A stretch of DNA of 31,567 bases from CAZGXQ01 sp964530195 (GCA_964530195.1 CAZGXQ010000030.1:1-31567), one strand, 5' to 3'; positions 7,421-15,680 are shown, counted from the first letter of the stretch. Notes: generated by a model from the sequence alone, not told the origin. Program-made: numbers and translations.

Positions 7421-8558
7421 CCTTTTCTTTCAAACAAAAGTCATAAAATTCAAGAACTTTTTGCGCAATTTTTTCAAAAGAATATTCCTTGGCTTCTTTT
7501 AAAGCTATTTTTCCCATTTTTTTTCTCAACTTTTCGTTTTTAATTAATATTTCTAAAGCCTTTGCCAATTCAAAATAGTTTTTGTTTTTGACCAAAATAC
7601 CTCCTTTTTTGTTTTTTAAAAATTCCTTGTAACCTTCGTTTGCAAAAGCTACAACCGGTTTTTGGCAAGCCATAGCTTCCAATAAAACAATTCCAAAGCT
7701 TTCACCAAAAGTTGAAGGCGCACAAAAGACATCAGCAGAGTTATAAAAACTTGCTAAATTTTCTTTTTTCTCTCCAAGAAAAATAACATTTTTTAATTTC
7801 CTTTTTCCCACAAATGATAAACACTTTTCTTTTTCTGGCCCATCCCCTACTATCAAGAGCCTTATTTTTTCAGGATATTTTTTTTCCAAAATTGCAAAGG
7901 CTTTTAACAAATACAAAAGCCCCTTTCTTTTTTCAATCCTTCCAACAAATAAAATTGTTACCTTTTTGTCTTTAAAAGAAAGGGCTGGTGGAATTTTAGG
8001 ATTGAATTTTGAAATATCTATTCCATTTGGAATTACAATTTTTGGTTTTTTATATTCTTTGAAAAAATCTAAAGTTAATTTTGAAACACCAATAATTCCA
8101 TCTATCCTTAATTGACAGATTTTGTTTAGAAAAGAAATAAAAATTGGAAAACTTCTCAAAAATTGACTTCCCTTGAGATTTGAGTGGAAAGTTAAAATAT
8201 TTAAGGTTTTAAAAGAATAAGGAGAAAATAAAATTTGAGTTGTTCCAGGAAAGCTAAAATTATGAAAATGCAAAACATCAAACTTTTCTTTTTTTAGTAC
8301 ACTTTCAATTGAAAGAGGGTTAAAAGAAATATTTAAATCTGCTATTCCGCCACAAAATTCAATGGGAAAAGAGGTGCCCAATAAAATTATGTTTTTTTCA
8401 TATTTTTCGCTTTGTTTTCTTCGAGGGACTATAATTTTTGTTTCGATATTCCGTTTTTGATATTCTTTTTCTAATCCTAAAATATGATTTTTAACACCAC
8501 CTGGTCTTAAAAAAGAATGGGCAGAAATTAAAGCTACTTTCATAATTTTTGACACCAT
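7404..8558 (-). CDS. GT4 glycosyltransferase, PimA-like
   Basis: GT-B fold, family 4. The N-terminus after the start, MKVALISAHSFLRPGGVKNH, has the PGGV donor loop; then FDVLHFHNF, ILTFHSNLKGS, VIPNGIDISKF, the domain-2 start FVGRIEKRKG, and SADVFCAPSTFGESFGIVLL with the GT4 E-x7-E motif. This set resembles phosphatidylinositol mannosyltransferase PimA more than generic GT4 enzymes, especially HSF..PGGV, the HFH motif and CAP..GESFGIVL. The ATG at 8558 follows AAGGG by about 7 nt; the ATG at 8543 (MKVALIS) is the alternative start and better matches homologues. With inositol-phosphate synthase nearby, an inositol-lipid acceptor is possible but unproven. Confidence 0.85.
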   Translation of the reverse strand: MVSKIMKVALISAHSFLRPGGVKNHILGLEKEYQKRNIETKIIVPRRKQSEKYEKNIILLGTSFPIEFCGGIADLNISFNPLSIESVLKKEKFDVLHFHNFSFPGTTQILFSPYSFKTLNILTFHSNLKGSQFLRSFPIFISFLNKICQLRIDGIIGVSKLTLDFFKEYKKPKIVIPNGIDISKFNPKIPPALSFKDKKVTILFVGRIEKRKGLLYLLKAFAILEKKYPEKIRLLIVGDGPEKEKCLSFVGKRKLKNVIFLGEKKENLASFYNSADVFCAPSTFGESFGIVLLEAMACQKPVVAFANEGYKEFLKNKKGGILVKNKNYFELAKALEILIKNEKLRKKMGKIALKEAKEYSFEKIAQKVLEFYDFCLKEKAKKFF

Positions 8559-8577
8559 TTTTTTCCCTTGGTATTAT
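8549..8577 (+). promoter_or_regulatory. leaderless-type promoter of dnaB-recR
   Basis: TTGACA (8549-8554), 17 bp, extended -10 TGG+TATTAT (8569-8577), then 8 nt to the ATG at 8586. No Shine-Dalgarno is present. Confidence 0.75.
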
Positions 8578-8603
8578 TATAAACGATGACAGATAATTCT
8601 CAA
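8576..8603 (-). promoter_or_regulatory. promoter of the glycosyltransferase, overlapping that of dnaB
   Basis: Minus strand: TTGAGA (8598-8603), 16 bp, TATAAT (8576-8581). The -10 overlaps the dnaB -10 by 2 bp, so the two polymerases cannot occupy the site together. Confidence 0.55.
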
Positions 8604-11222
8604 ATTGAAAAGCTACCTCCTCAGTCAATTGAAGCAGAGAAATCTCTTTTGGGATGTTTGATGCTCGATAAAGACGCAATTTTAAAGGTAATTGATTTTC
8701 TCTCCCCTCAAGATTTTTATAAAAGCGCACACCAAGAAATATATTTAGCTTGTCAAGAACTTTTTGCTAAAGGAGAACCAATTGATATTCTCTCCCTTTC
8801 AAATAGATTAAAAGAAAAAGGAAAATTAGAAGAAGTTGGTGGAATAAGTTATTTAACTGAATTAGTAAACAGTGTTCCTACTGCAAGCCACGTTTTCCAT
8901 TATGCAAAAATTGTTCAAAAGAAGAGGATTTTGAGAGATTTAATTTCAGCTAGTCAAGAGATCGCACTTTTGGCTTATGATGAAAGTCAAGATCCTGAGA
9001 AAATTTTAGATGAGGCCGAAAAAAGAATTTTTAGTATAGCTCAAAAAGGAATTACTCAAAACTTTATTTCAGTAAAAGATACCTTAGAAGAAGCCTTTAA
9101 TAGAATTGACCAACTCTCAAAACATGGAGGGGGTTTAAGGGGTATTCCAACAGGATTTTCAGATTTAGATAACATTTTAGCCGGTCTTCAAAAATCAGAT
9201 ATGATTATTTTAGCAGCCAGACCTACATTAGGAAAAAGTGCCTTTGCTACTTGCATTGCGGCAAACGCTGCAATCAAATACAAGGTACCTGTTGGCATTT
9301 TCTCTTTAGAAATGTCAAGAGATCAGATTGTAGATAGATTAATTTCTATGGTTTCTGGCGTGGATTTGTGGAGAATAAGAACAGGAAGATTGTCAGCTGA
9401 AGGAGAAGATAATGATTTTACTAGAATTAGAAATGCATTAAGTGTGCTCGCTGAGGCCCCAATTTATATTGATGATGGAGCTGCAACTAATATTTTACAA
9501 ATGAAAGCAATGGCAAGAAGACTTCAGGCAGAAAAAGGTTTGGGGTTATTAATTATTGATTATCTTCAATTAATTCAACCCTTAAATCCCAAAGCCTCAC
9601 CAGTGGAACAGGTTTCTGAGAATTCAAGAGCATTAAAAGCTTTGGCAAAAGAACTTAACATTCCAGTATTAGTTATTTCTCAACTTTCAAGAGCAGTAGA
9701 ACAAAGATCACCTCAAATTCCAAGACTTGCAGATTTGAGACAGTCAGGATGTTTAGCAGGAGATACTCTTTTAACTAGAGCAGATACCGGAGAGAGAGTG
9801 AAAATAAAAGACTTAGTGGGAAAAAAAGATATTTTAATTTATACCCTTGATAAAGATTGGAAGTTGAGAGTTGGGAAAATTTCTAAAGTTTTTTGGAGCG
9901 GAAAAAAGAAGGTGTATTTATTAAAAACTCGAAGTGGATTTGAGATCAAAGCTTCAGCCAATCATCCTTTTAGAAAATTTGATGGTTGGTATCCCTTAGA
10001 AAAACTAAAAATTGGTGACAAAATTGCTACAGCTAAAAAACTCATTCCCTTTGCCCCTAAAAACGAACTTTCTGAAGATGAAATCATTCTCTTGGCCCAT
10101 CTTTTAGGTGATGGTTGTGTAGTTGAGCATCAACCTATTCATTATACGAGTAGCAGTTTAAGAAATATTCAAATAGTTGCAAAAGCTGCAAAGAAATTGT
10201 TTAAAATAGAACCTCGACTCGTCCGCCAGGAAAACTGGTATCATCTTTATCTTCCATCCCCATACCATTTAGCACCAGGAAAACATCACCCGATTATAAA
10301 TTGGTATGAAAAATTAGGATTGAAACCCGCTCATACATGGGAAAAGGTTATACCCGAAGCTGTTTTTACTCTCGATAAAAAGAAATTGGCTCTTTTTCTT
10401 TCTCATCTTTGGGCGACAGATGGAAATGTTAGCGAAAGAAAAATGAAAAAAAGAAAAGCATCTACCGCTTTATTTTACTCTACAACTAGTTTAAGAATGG
10501 CTCAAGATCTAAAAGAGCTTTTGTTAAGATTTGAAATTAGAAGTAGAATTTCTGAAAAGAAAAAAGTAGGTTATAAACCATGGTATATGGTTGAAATTCA
10601 GGGAAAAGAACATCAAATGAAATTTCTTAAAGAAATTGGAGTTTTTGGTCAAGAAAAGATTGTAACTAAATTGATAAAAAATCTTGAAAAAATTGTTCCA
10701 AATACCAATTTAGATGTAGTACCAAAAGAAGTTTGGTATTTAATCGATGAAATAAGAAGGAAAAAAGAATTAAGCTGGAAACAACTTTGCCAGAGTTTAG
10801 GAGTTGCTTTTGGAGGGAGGAATTCTTTATTCAAAAGAAATATCAGTTTCCAAAGATTAAAAATAATAGCTAATCATCTCTCTTCTCCAGAACTTTCAAA
10901 TTTAGCTGAAGGGGATGTTTTTTGGGACGAAATTGTTTCAATCAAACCTTTAAAAGTTGAGGATGTTTATGATCTTACTATTCCAGGAACTCATAACTTT
11001 TTGGCTAATAATATTATTGTTCACAATTCGATTGAACAAGATGCGGATGTGGTTTTGTTTATTTATCGTGAAGATTATTATCGTCCAGAAACTTCAAGGA
11101 AAGGAATTGCCGATATTATCGTGGCTAAACACCGAAATGGTCCTGTGGGAAGAGTTGAATTATACTTTGATGAAAGAACTGTAAGTTTTAGAGATTTAGA
11201 AAAAGGTTTTTTTGAAGAATAA
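8586..11222 (+). CDS. dnaB: replicative DNA helicase DnaB interrupted by an intein
   Basis: Hexameric replicative helicase. The N-extein (residues 1-388) has the DnaB N-domain (LPPQSIEAEKSLLGCLMLDK) and the RecA-like core with Walker A ARPTLGKSA, the IFSLEMS motif and LLIIDYLQLI. The intein occupies residues 389-814. The C-extein (815-878) starts SIEQDADVVLFIYRE and includes AKHRNGPVG with the arginine finger region. Removing the intein leaves 452 residues, the usual DnaB size. The insertion lies after DLRQSG, a known DnaB intein site also used in Rhodothermus and cyanobacteria. recR starts 2 nt after the stop. Function requires protein splicing, for which all visible residues are present. 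Confidence 0.96.
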   Translation: MTDNSQIEKLPPQSIEAEKSLLGCLMLDKDAILKVIDFLSPQDFYKSAHQEIYLACQELFAKGEPIDILSLSNRLKEKGKLEEVGGISYLTELVNSVPTASHVFHYAKIVQKKRILRDLISASQEIALLAYDESQDPEKILDEAEKRIFSIAQKGITQNFISVKDTLEEAFNRIDQLSKHGGGLRGIPTGFSDLDNILAGLQKSDMIILAARPTLGKSAFATCIAANAAIKYKVPVGIFSLEMSRDQIVDRLISMVSGVDLWRIRTGRLSAEGEDNDFTRIRNALSVLAEAPIYIDDGAATNILQMKAMARRLQAEKGLGLLIIDYLQLIQPLNPKASPVEQVSENSRALKALAKELNIPVLVISQLSRAVEQRSPQIPRLADLRQSGCLAGDTLLTRADTGERVKIKDLVGKKDILIYTLDKDWKLRVGKISKVFWSGKKKVYLLKTRSGFEIKASANHPFRKFDGWYPLEKLKIGDKIATAKKLIPFAPKNELSEDEIILLAHLLGDGCVVEHQPIHYTSSSLRNIQIVAKAAKKLFKIEPRLVRQENWYHLYLPSPYHLAPGKHHPIINWYEKLGLKPAHTWEKVIPEAVFTLDKKKLALFLSHLWATDGNVSERKMKKRKASTALFYSTTSLRMAQDLKELLLRFEIRSRISEKKKVGYKPWYMVEIQGKEHQMKFLKEIGVFGQEKIVTKLIKNLEKIVPNTNLDVVPKEVWYLIDEIRRKKELSWKQLCQSLGVAFGGRNSLFKRNISFQRLKIIANHLSSPELSNLAEGDVFWDEIVSIKPLKVEDVYDLTIPGTHNFLANNIIVHNSIEQDADVVLFIYREDYYRPETSRKGIADIIVAKHRNGPVGRVELYFDERTVSFRDLEKGFFEE
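9750..11027 (+). mobile_element. DnaB intein with LAGLIDADG homing endonuclease
   Basis: 426 residues, from Cys389 (CLAGDTLLT, block A) to Asn814 (IIVHN, block G), followed by Ser815 as the +1 nucleophile. Block B is SANH at intein residues 69-72; block F is VYDLTIPGTHNFLANN. Two dodecapeptide motifs, LLAHLLGDG (intein residues 114-122) and LSHLWATDG (217-225), both keep the acidic residue, so the endonuclease may be active. All splicing residues (Cys1, block B His, penultimate His, terminal Asn, Ser+1) are present. Base composition matches the host gene, which argues against very recent acquisition. Confidence 0.95.
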
Positions 11223-11224
11223 AA

Positions 11225-11833
11225 ATGTACCCTCCTTCGATTCAAAAATTAATTAATTTTTTTTCTGAATTTCCTGGAGTAGGTCCAAGAACCGCTACTC
11301 GCTTTGTTTTTCATTTGTTAAAAAAGGAAAAATCAAAAATAAAAGAATTAGCTTTAGCTATTTTAGATCTAAAGAAAAAAATAAAATTTTGCGAATTTTG
11401 TTTCAAACCCTTTGAGCCGAAAGAAAGCCCAAATCAAATGCTTTGTGAAATTTGTTCAAATCCTCTTCGCGAGAAAAGTTTATTATGTGTTGTTGCAAAT
11501 GAAATTGATTTAGAAGCGATAGAAAAAACAAAAAAATACAAAGGAAGGTATTTTATATTAGGAGGAACAATTCCAGCTTTAAAAAAAGCTGATTTTGAGA
11601 AATTAAGAATTAAGGAATTAGAAAAAAGGCTCAAACATAATCCAGAAATTGAAGAAATAATTTTAGCCTTTAATCCAAATACGGAAGGAGAAGCCACAAC
11701 TTTATATTTGGAAAGAATTTTAAAACCTTATAATAAAAAAATTACAAAACTTGCTAAAGGATTGCCTATTGGAGGAGAAATTGAATACGCTGACGAAGAA
11801 ACCCTTTCTTTCGCTATTTTGAAAAGAAGTTAA
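11225..11833 (+). CDS. recR: recombination protein RecR
   Basis: RecFOR-pathway protein that helps load RecA on gapped DNA. 202 residues, the normal length. Helix-hairpin-helix FSEFPGVGPRTATRFVFHLL at 13-32; a zinc finger with C56, C59, C74 and C77; a Toprim domain starting LLCVVANEIDLEAI and including FILGGTIPAL and LAFNPNTEGEATTLYLE; and the C-terminal LAKGLPIGGEIEYADEETL. It is co-transcribed with dnaB, 2 nt downstream. No terminator is evident before the next promoter at 11873. Confidence 0.96.
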   Translation: MYPPSIQKLINFFSEFPGVGPRTATRFVFHLLKKEKSKIKELALAILDLKKKIKFCEFCFKPFEPKESPNQMLCEICSNPLREKSLLCVVANEIDLEAIEKTKKYKGRYFILGGTIPALKKADFEKLRIKELEKRLKHNPEIEEIILAFNPNTEGEATTLYLERILKPYNKKITKLAKGLPIGGEIEYADEETLSFAILKRS

Positions 11834-11872
11834 ACGCTCTTTTTGTATTTTTGAGTTAAAGCAGTGCACTCC

Positions 11873-11901
11873 TTGACAAATTTTAAAAGATTTTTTATAA
11901 T
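11873..11901 (+). promoter_or_regulatory. full-consensus sigma70 promoter of the 100-aa orphan
   Basis: TTGACA (11873-11878), exactly 17 bp, TATAAT (11896-11901). It is the best promoter match in the window. Transcription should start near 11908, giving a leader of about 84 nt. Confidence 0.8.
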
Positions 11902-11925
11902 TAATATAGCTCTTTTACAAGAAAA

Positions 11926-11986
11926 CCCCTTAAGTCCTACCCAAAAAAGTAGGCGCCTGACCGAAAGGCAGGCAGGGGGAAGGAGG
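11926..11986 (+). ncRNA. candidate structured mRNA leader (three-way junction) next to the RBS
   Basis: By hand folding: closing helix CCCCT (11926-11930) with AGGGG (11974-11978); hairpin CCTAC (11936-11940) with GTAGG (11949-11953); hairpin GCCTG-A-CC (11955-11962) with GG-CAGGC (11967-11973) capped by a GAAA tetraloop. The Shine-Dalgarno AGGAGG (11981-11986) begins 2 nt after the closing helix, and CCTT at 11928-11931 could alternatively pair with AAGG at 11980-11983. It does not match any riboswitch class I recognise. Confidence 0.5.
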
Positions 11987-11991
11987 TAAAA

Positions 11992-12294
11992 ATGAGCAAC
12001 TTGAAAGAAGAGTTTGAGAGGTATCTTAAGAAAAACGGATTTCAAATTAGCTCGTTTCTTCTTATACTTGAGGACACGGATTCTGGCTCTGGAATTTCGG
12101 TATTTAGTTTCATTAAGGCGTTATTATCCCAATATTCGATGGGGAAAATTATGGAACTAATTGGAGCTTTAGTAGTCTATCATTTTGCAGAGATCAGGCT
12201 AGAAAACAAGGACTTGAAAATTTTGTTGACGCAAGAAGGAAAAAATGCAGTAGCTAAACTCAAAAGCTTAATGGGCCACAAACCTGTAAAGTAA
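11992..12294 (+). CDS. orphan protein, 100 aa, with structured leader
   Basis: Not recognised by family. The product starts MSNLKEEFERYLKKNGF, with helices around a Ser/Gly-rich segment (EDTDSGSGISVFSF), then VVYHFAEIRLENKDLKILLT followed by QEGKNAVAKLKSL. The last part resembles a winged-helix wing and following helix (the LTxEGxxAVxxL pattern), so a small DNA-binding or wing-like fold is possible, but this is weak. There is no membrane segment or signal peptide. AGGAGG lies 5 nt before the ATG. It has a consensus promoter, a folded leader and a strong terminator, implying high, regulated expression. Confidence 0.75.
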   Translation: MSNLKEEFERYLKKNGFQISSFLLILEDTDSGSGISVFSFIKALLSQYSMGKIMELIGALVVYHFAEIRLENKDLKILLTQEGKNAVAKLKSLMGHKPVK

Positions 12295-12308
12295 GAAAAG
12301 TTTTTGAG

Positions 12309-12338
12309 GACCTGAGCGGAGCTTGCTCAGGTCTTTTT
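12309..12338 (+). terminator. Rho-independent terminator of the 100-aa orphan
   Basis: GACCTGAGC (12309-12317) pairs perfectly with GCTCAGGTC (12325-12333) over a 7-nt loop, followed by TTTTTATT. On the minus strand the hairpin is not followed by a T-run, so it is a weak candidate for ending the rplU operon. Confidence 0.88.
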
Positions 12339-12357
12339 ATTAATAAAAAATTTTAGT

Positions 12358-12666
12358 TTATTCTATTTTTAAAATTTCCACTCTAGTAAATGGTTGGCGA
12401 TGCCCTTTTTTTACTTTGTAGCGAGTTTTTCTTCTATATTTCAAAATAGTAATCTTTTTTTTCTTTCCTTGCTTTATTACTTTTCCTATTACTTTTACTC
12501 CTTCAACAAAAGGAGTTCCAATTTTTAACTCTCCCTCTTTCTCAACTAATAAAACTCGAGAAAACTCTACTTCTTCTCCTTCTTTTTTTTCAATTCTTTC
12601 AATATTTATTCTTTTTCCAGGCTCTACTAAATATTGTTTTCCTCCCGTTTCGATTACTGCTAACAT
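12358..12666 (-). CDS. rplU: 50S ribosomal protein bL21
   Basis: 102 residues, the usual length. The start MLAVIETGGKQYLVEPGKRI is the bL21 signature, followed by GKVIKQGKKKKITILKYRRK and GHRQPFTRVEI. bL21 binds 23S rRNA in the large subunit. It is normally followed by rpmA (bL27); here the next gene downstream is an unrelated convergent orphan, so rpmA must lie elsewhere or be absent. It begins 1 nt after rmuC and is the last gene of a long minus-strand run. Confidence 0.96.
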   Translation of the reverse strand: MLAVIETGGKQYLVEPGKRINIERIEKKEGEEVEFSRVLLVEKEGELKIGTPFVEGVKVIGKVIKQGKKKKITILKYRRKTRYKVKKGHRQPFTRVEILKIE

Positions 12667-12667
12667 C

Positions 12668-13600
12668 TTATTTTAATTTTGGTTTTTCTTCACCTTTTAA
12701 TTTGATAATAGACGACCTAATTTGTGAAAGATATTGTTTGTATTCAGAATAAGCATTTGAAATCATTGTTGCCCCTCGATAAATCTTATTTTCTAAAATA
12801 TTTTCCATTTCGTCAAGATTTTTTGAAATTGCTAACAAGTGATTTTGCAGATTTTCAATATCAATCGAAATTGCATATTGTAAATGGAGCCTATACATGT
12901 AGAGCAAAAGAGGCAGAACCATTGAATAAGGGATTAAAATAATATTATTTTCTCTAGCTTTCAAATGAGCTCTTTTACAAACACTAAATACTGAGTCAGG
13001 TAATGCAGCAATTGCTTGTGACCAAGTTAAATTTGGATCAATGTATTGTTTTACTTCTTTTATTCTTTCAATTACCTTTTCCTCAATTTCTTCAATGATT
13101 TCCTTTCTTTTTTCTTGGTCTTGTTCTTTTTCTAATTTTAGCAAAAGATGACCAGCTGGCCATTTTGAATCAATTGGCAATCTTTTGCCATTTGGCAAAA
13201 TTAAAGCAAATTCCACTACTTTCCCCCCAACTTTAAAATTTGTTTCAATCATTTCAGGAGGTAATTTTTTAAAAGTTTCAGTTAAAATTTCTTCTCCCGA
13301 AAGACCCTTGGTAGAGGTTCCAGCGATTATATCATCTATTCTTTTTATTCTTTCTAAAAACTCTTTTTCTCTTTCTTTTCTAATCTCATCTCTTTTTCTT
13401 AATTCTTCTAATAGATCTCGAGTTAAAGATTTTAACTCTTCTCTTGTTTTTTCTAGTCCATTTTTCAAGTTATCCTGAAACTGGCTTCCAAGGGAAATTT
13501 TTTCCTTGATTTCTTGCAATCTTTCAGTGATTTTTGTGAAAAGATAAAAGAAAACCCCAGAAACAAAAAAAGTGAAAAGGAGAATTAAAGTTTCATTCAT
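12668..13600 (-). CDS. rmuC: RmuC-family DNA recombination protein
   Basis: A membrane-anchored coiled-coil protein with a restriction-nuclease-like core, implicated in limiting DNA inversions. Visible: an N-terminal membrane helix (LILLFTFFVSGVFFYLF), a long charged coiled coil to about residue 95, then the RmuC core with VVEFALILPNGKRLPIDSKW, QAIAALPDSVFSVCKRAHLK and IILIPYSMVLPLLLYMYRL. At 310 residues it is shorter than the E. coli protein (about 475), with a shorter coiled coil. The ATG at 13600 is used; an in-frame GTG lies directly before it at 13603. It follows the exchanger gene by 4 nt. Confidence 0.9.
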   Translation of the reverse strand: MNETLILLFTFFVSGVFFYLFTKITERLQEIKEKISLGSQFQDNLKNGLEKTREELKSLTRDLLEELRKRDEIRKEREKEFLERIKRIDDIIAGTSTKGLSGEEILTETFKKLPPEMIETNFKVGGKVVEFALILPNGKRLPIDSKWPAGHLLLKLEKEQDQEKRKEIIEEIEEKVIERIKEVKQYIDPNLTWSQAIAALPDSVFSVCKRAHLKARENNIILIPYSMVLPLLLYMYRLHLQYAISIDIENLQNHLLAISKNLDEMENILENKIYRGATMISNAYSEYKQYLSQIRSSIIKLKGEEKPKLK

Positions 13601-13604
13601 CACC

Positions 13605-14573
13605 TTATTTTAACCAAATTTGAGTTAAAATTTCAAATGTCAAAAAAATAAAATAAATCAAAACTAGAAAATAACCTTCCCTGGCAGTGATTTTTTTTCC
13701 TGTTTTAATAAAAACAAGAAAGAATAAAGCTGAAATTAAAAGAAAAATCCTTGCTATAAAAAATGGAGAGAGCTCAAGATTTTCAATTGGAGAAATTAAC
13801 ACAACAGACCCCAAAACTAAAGTTGCAGTTAAAATTACAGACCCCATTACATCTCCAACGATAAACCAGTCTTGAGATTTTCTGGCTGCTTGTAAAGTAA
13901 ATGACAATTCAGGCAAGGCGTTTCCAAATCCAACTATTAATATTCCAATTATTCCTAAATCTAAATAAAAATATTTTGAAAAGAAAATTGCAGAGTTTAC
14001 GATTTGTCTTCCAGCTAAATAAAGCAAAACCGCAGAAAAGATAAAAAATAACACATGTTTCAAAAAAGATTTTATGTTTTGAGAACCCACGTCTTTATCG
14101 TAAACTTTTTCGAATCTTTCTCTTTTTTGAAATAACCAACTAAGATAGAACAAAAAGGCGCTCAAAAGCAAAATTCCGTCAATTCTGTTTAAATTTCCAT
14201 CTAAAGCAAGTAAAAGTGGTAAAACTGCGACTAAAATCGTAAAAATAGCGCTTCCTTGGACAGTTCTACTTGGCACAGAGAGACCAGCCTTAGAAATTAT
14301 AGCTGAGAGACCAATAATTAATGTTAAAGAACAAATATTAGTTCCAACCACATCACCAAAAGCTAAAATTGAAACTTTATTTAAAGCAGAAATTACATCT
14401 ACAACAAGATTTGGAATGGTTGTTGCTATGGCAATGGTGAAAAAGGAGACGACAAACTCTTTCCATTTTAAAAACCTTGAAATTTTCTTTAAACTTTCAA
14501 TTAAAAAACTACTTGAAAAAAATAAAATTAAAAACGAAAAGATAAAAAGTAAAATATGTGCGATTAAATCCAT
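13605..14573 (-). CDS. CaCA-family sodium/calcium exchanger-like protein
   Basis: 322 residues with about ten membrane helices in two inverted halves. The alpha-1 repeat reads FFTIAIATTIPNLVVDVISA followed by GDVVGTNI; the alpha-2 repeat reads IVGFGNALPELSFTLQAA followed by GDVMGSVI. The overall design is that of YrbG-type Na+/Ca2+ antiporters. The odd feature is that the PEL motif of alpha-1, whose Glu coordinates Ca2+ in characterised members, is PNL here, while alpha-2 keeps PEL. Ion selectivity may therefore differ. The gene overlaps the permease by 10 bp and precedes rmuC. Family sure, substrate not. Confidence 0.88.
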   Translation of the reverse strand: MDLIAHILLFIFSFLILFFSSSFLIESLKKISRFLKWKEFVVSFFTIAIATTIPNLVVDVISALNKVSILAFGDVVGTNICSLTLIIGLSAIISKAGLSVPSRTVQGSAIFTILVAVLPLLLALDGNLNRIDGILLLSAFLFYLSWLFQKRERFEKVYDKDVGSQNIKSFLKHVLFFIFSAVLLYLAGRQIVNSAIFFSKYFYLDLGIIGILIVGFGNALPELSFTLQAARKSQDWFIVGDVMGSVILTATLVLGSVVLISPIENLELSPFFIARIFLLISALFFLVFIKTGKKITAREGYFLVLIYFIFLTFEILTQIWLK

Positions 14574-15676
14574 TTTAAAAAATGAAGAATTTCAAGAATT
14601 ACCCCAAAGACCAAAATTAAAAATAAAGGATAAATTAAAATTGATTTTGGTTTTATTTTTTTGTACATTGCCAAAATTAAAATTCCGTCAATTCCCAAAA
14701 GAATTGCTCCAACAAAAGAAATGACCAAAATAAATTCTTTAATACCAAGAAGATAAAAAAACAAAGGAACAAAACAAGTGAGGAAAAAAGAAAGATTTTT
14801 ATTAAACCCTAGATCGTACCAAAAAACTTTTTTTAAAGTAAGACCTAAACTAATAAATGAAGTAAAAGTAGTTAAAACCCCAAAAAAAAGAGTTAATGAA
14901 ACTATTCCATCTCCCAAAAAATATTTTAATCCAGAAAGCGCAGATTCTGTCGTATTTTTTCCACAGATTCCCAAGATTAAAAAAATAAAAAATAGATAAG
15001 CAAAAATTGGAATTAAAATGGCAACAGGAATTATTTTTAAAAGTGATTGTTTTTTATCCTTTAGCATTTCTTCTACTTCTGGAATTAATGCAGCTCCCCA
15101 AAGAGAAAAAAGAATGGGTCCATAAGGCAAAATAAAAGTTTTAAGAGTCGGAGCTTTTGTAATTAATAAATTTTCAATTTTAATTAAATGCCAACCCTTA
15201 AAGAAAATTAAAAAAAGAGAGAAAAAGAAAAGCAAAAGACCCCAAAATTCAATTTTAGCTACGACCTTTATTCCAAAAAAGATTAAGATGGCACCAACTA
15301 AAAAGTAAAAAAGAGTATAAATTAATTCATTTCCTCCAAAAATTGGAGAAAGTAAAGAGTTTAAAAATTCTCCCCCAACTATTAAATAAGCTAAAATTGC
15401 TCCTAATAATCCAAAAACAGTTGAAAAAATAGCAACTCTTTCTCCATTTTTTCCCAGATAAATTTTTGCAAAACCTGGAAATCTTTTATAATCTTCTGTT
15501 TTTAAAGCAATTTCTCCAAGCAATGAATGAATTAAAATTGCAACCATTCCTAACAAAAGAAAATATCCCAAAACAGTCCAAAACCCGCTTACCAATGTAA
15601 TATAGGGTAGGGCAAAAATTCCCACCCCAATTATAGTTCCAGAAAGAGTTGCAATAGCTAAAATTGTTTCTTTCAT
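14564..15676 (-). CDS. amino-acid permease (aromatic/neutral, APC superfamily)
   Basis: 370 residues with about eleven membrane helices. The first helix, LAIATLSGTIIGVGIFALPY, is the substrate/ion-binding unwound-helix motif of HAAAP/AAAP-type permeases (TxxGxGxxALPY), and ILPYGPILFSLWGAALIPEV is the equivalent of helix 6. The likely role is proton- or sodium-coupled uptake of tryptophan/tyrosine-like amino acids, which fits an auxotrophic, host-dependent cell. The ATG lies only 4 nt after the 3' end of tRNA-Glu, with no room for a ribosome site. It overlaps the exchanger gene by 10 bp. Family good; substrate inferred. Confidence 0.85.
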   Translation of the reverse strand: MKETILAIATLSGTIIGVGIFALPYITLVSGFWTVLGYFLLLGMVAILIHSLLGEIALKTEDYKRFPGFAKIYLGKNGERVAIFSTVFGLLGAILAYLIVGGEFLNSLLSPIFGGNELIYTLFYFLVGAILIFFGIKVVAKIEFWGLLLFFFSLFLIFFKGWHLIKIENLLITKAPTLKTFILPYGPILFSLWGAALIPEVEEMLKDKKQSLLKIIPVAILIPIFAYLFFIFLILGICGKNTTESALSGLKYFLGDGIVSLTLFFGVLTTFTSFISLGLTLKKVFWYDLGFNKNLSFFLTCFVPLFFYLLGIKEFILVISFVGAILLGIDGILILAMYKKIKPKSILIYPLFLILVFGVILEILHFLKWI

Positions 15677-15680
15677 TTTG

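Noticed and set aside
12309..12333. Hairpin as terminator for the rplU operon
   Set aside because: On the minus strand it is followed by CCTCAAAAA, not a T-run; it fits the plus-strand orphan gene.
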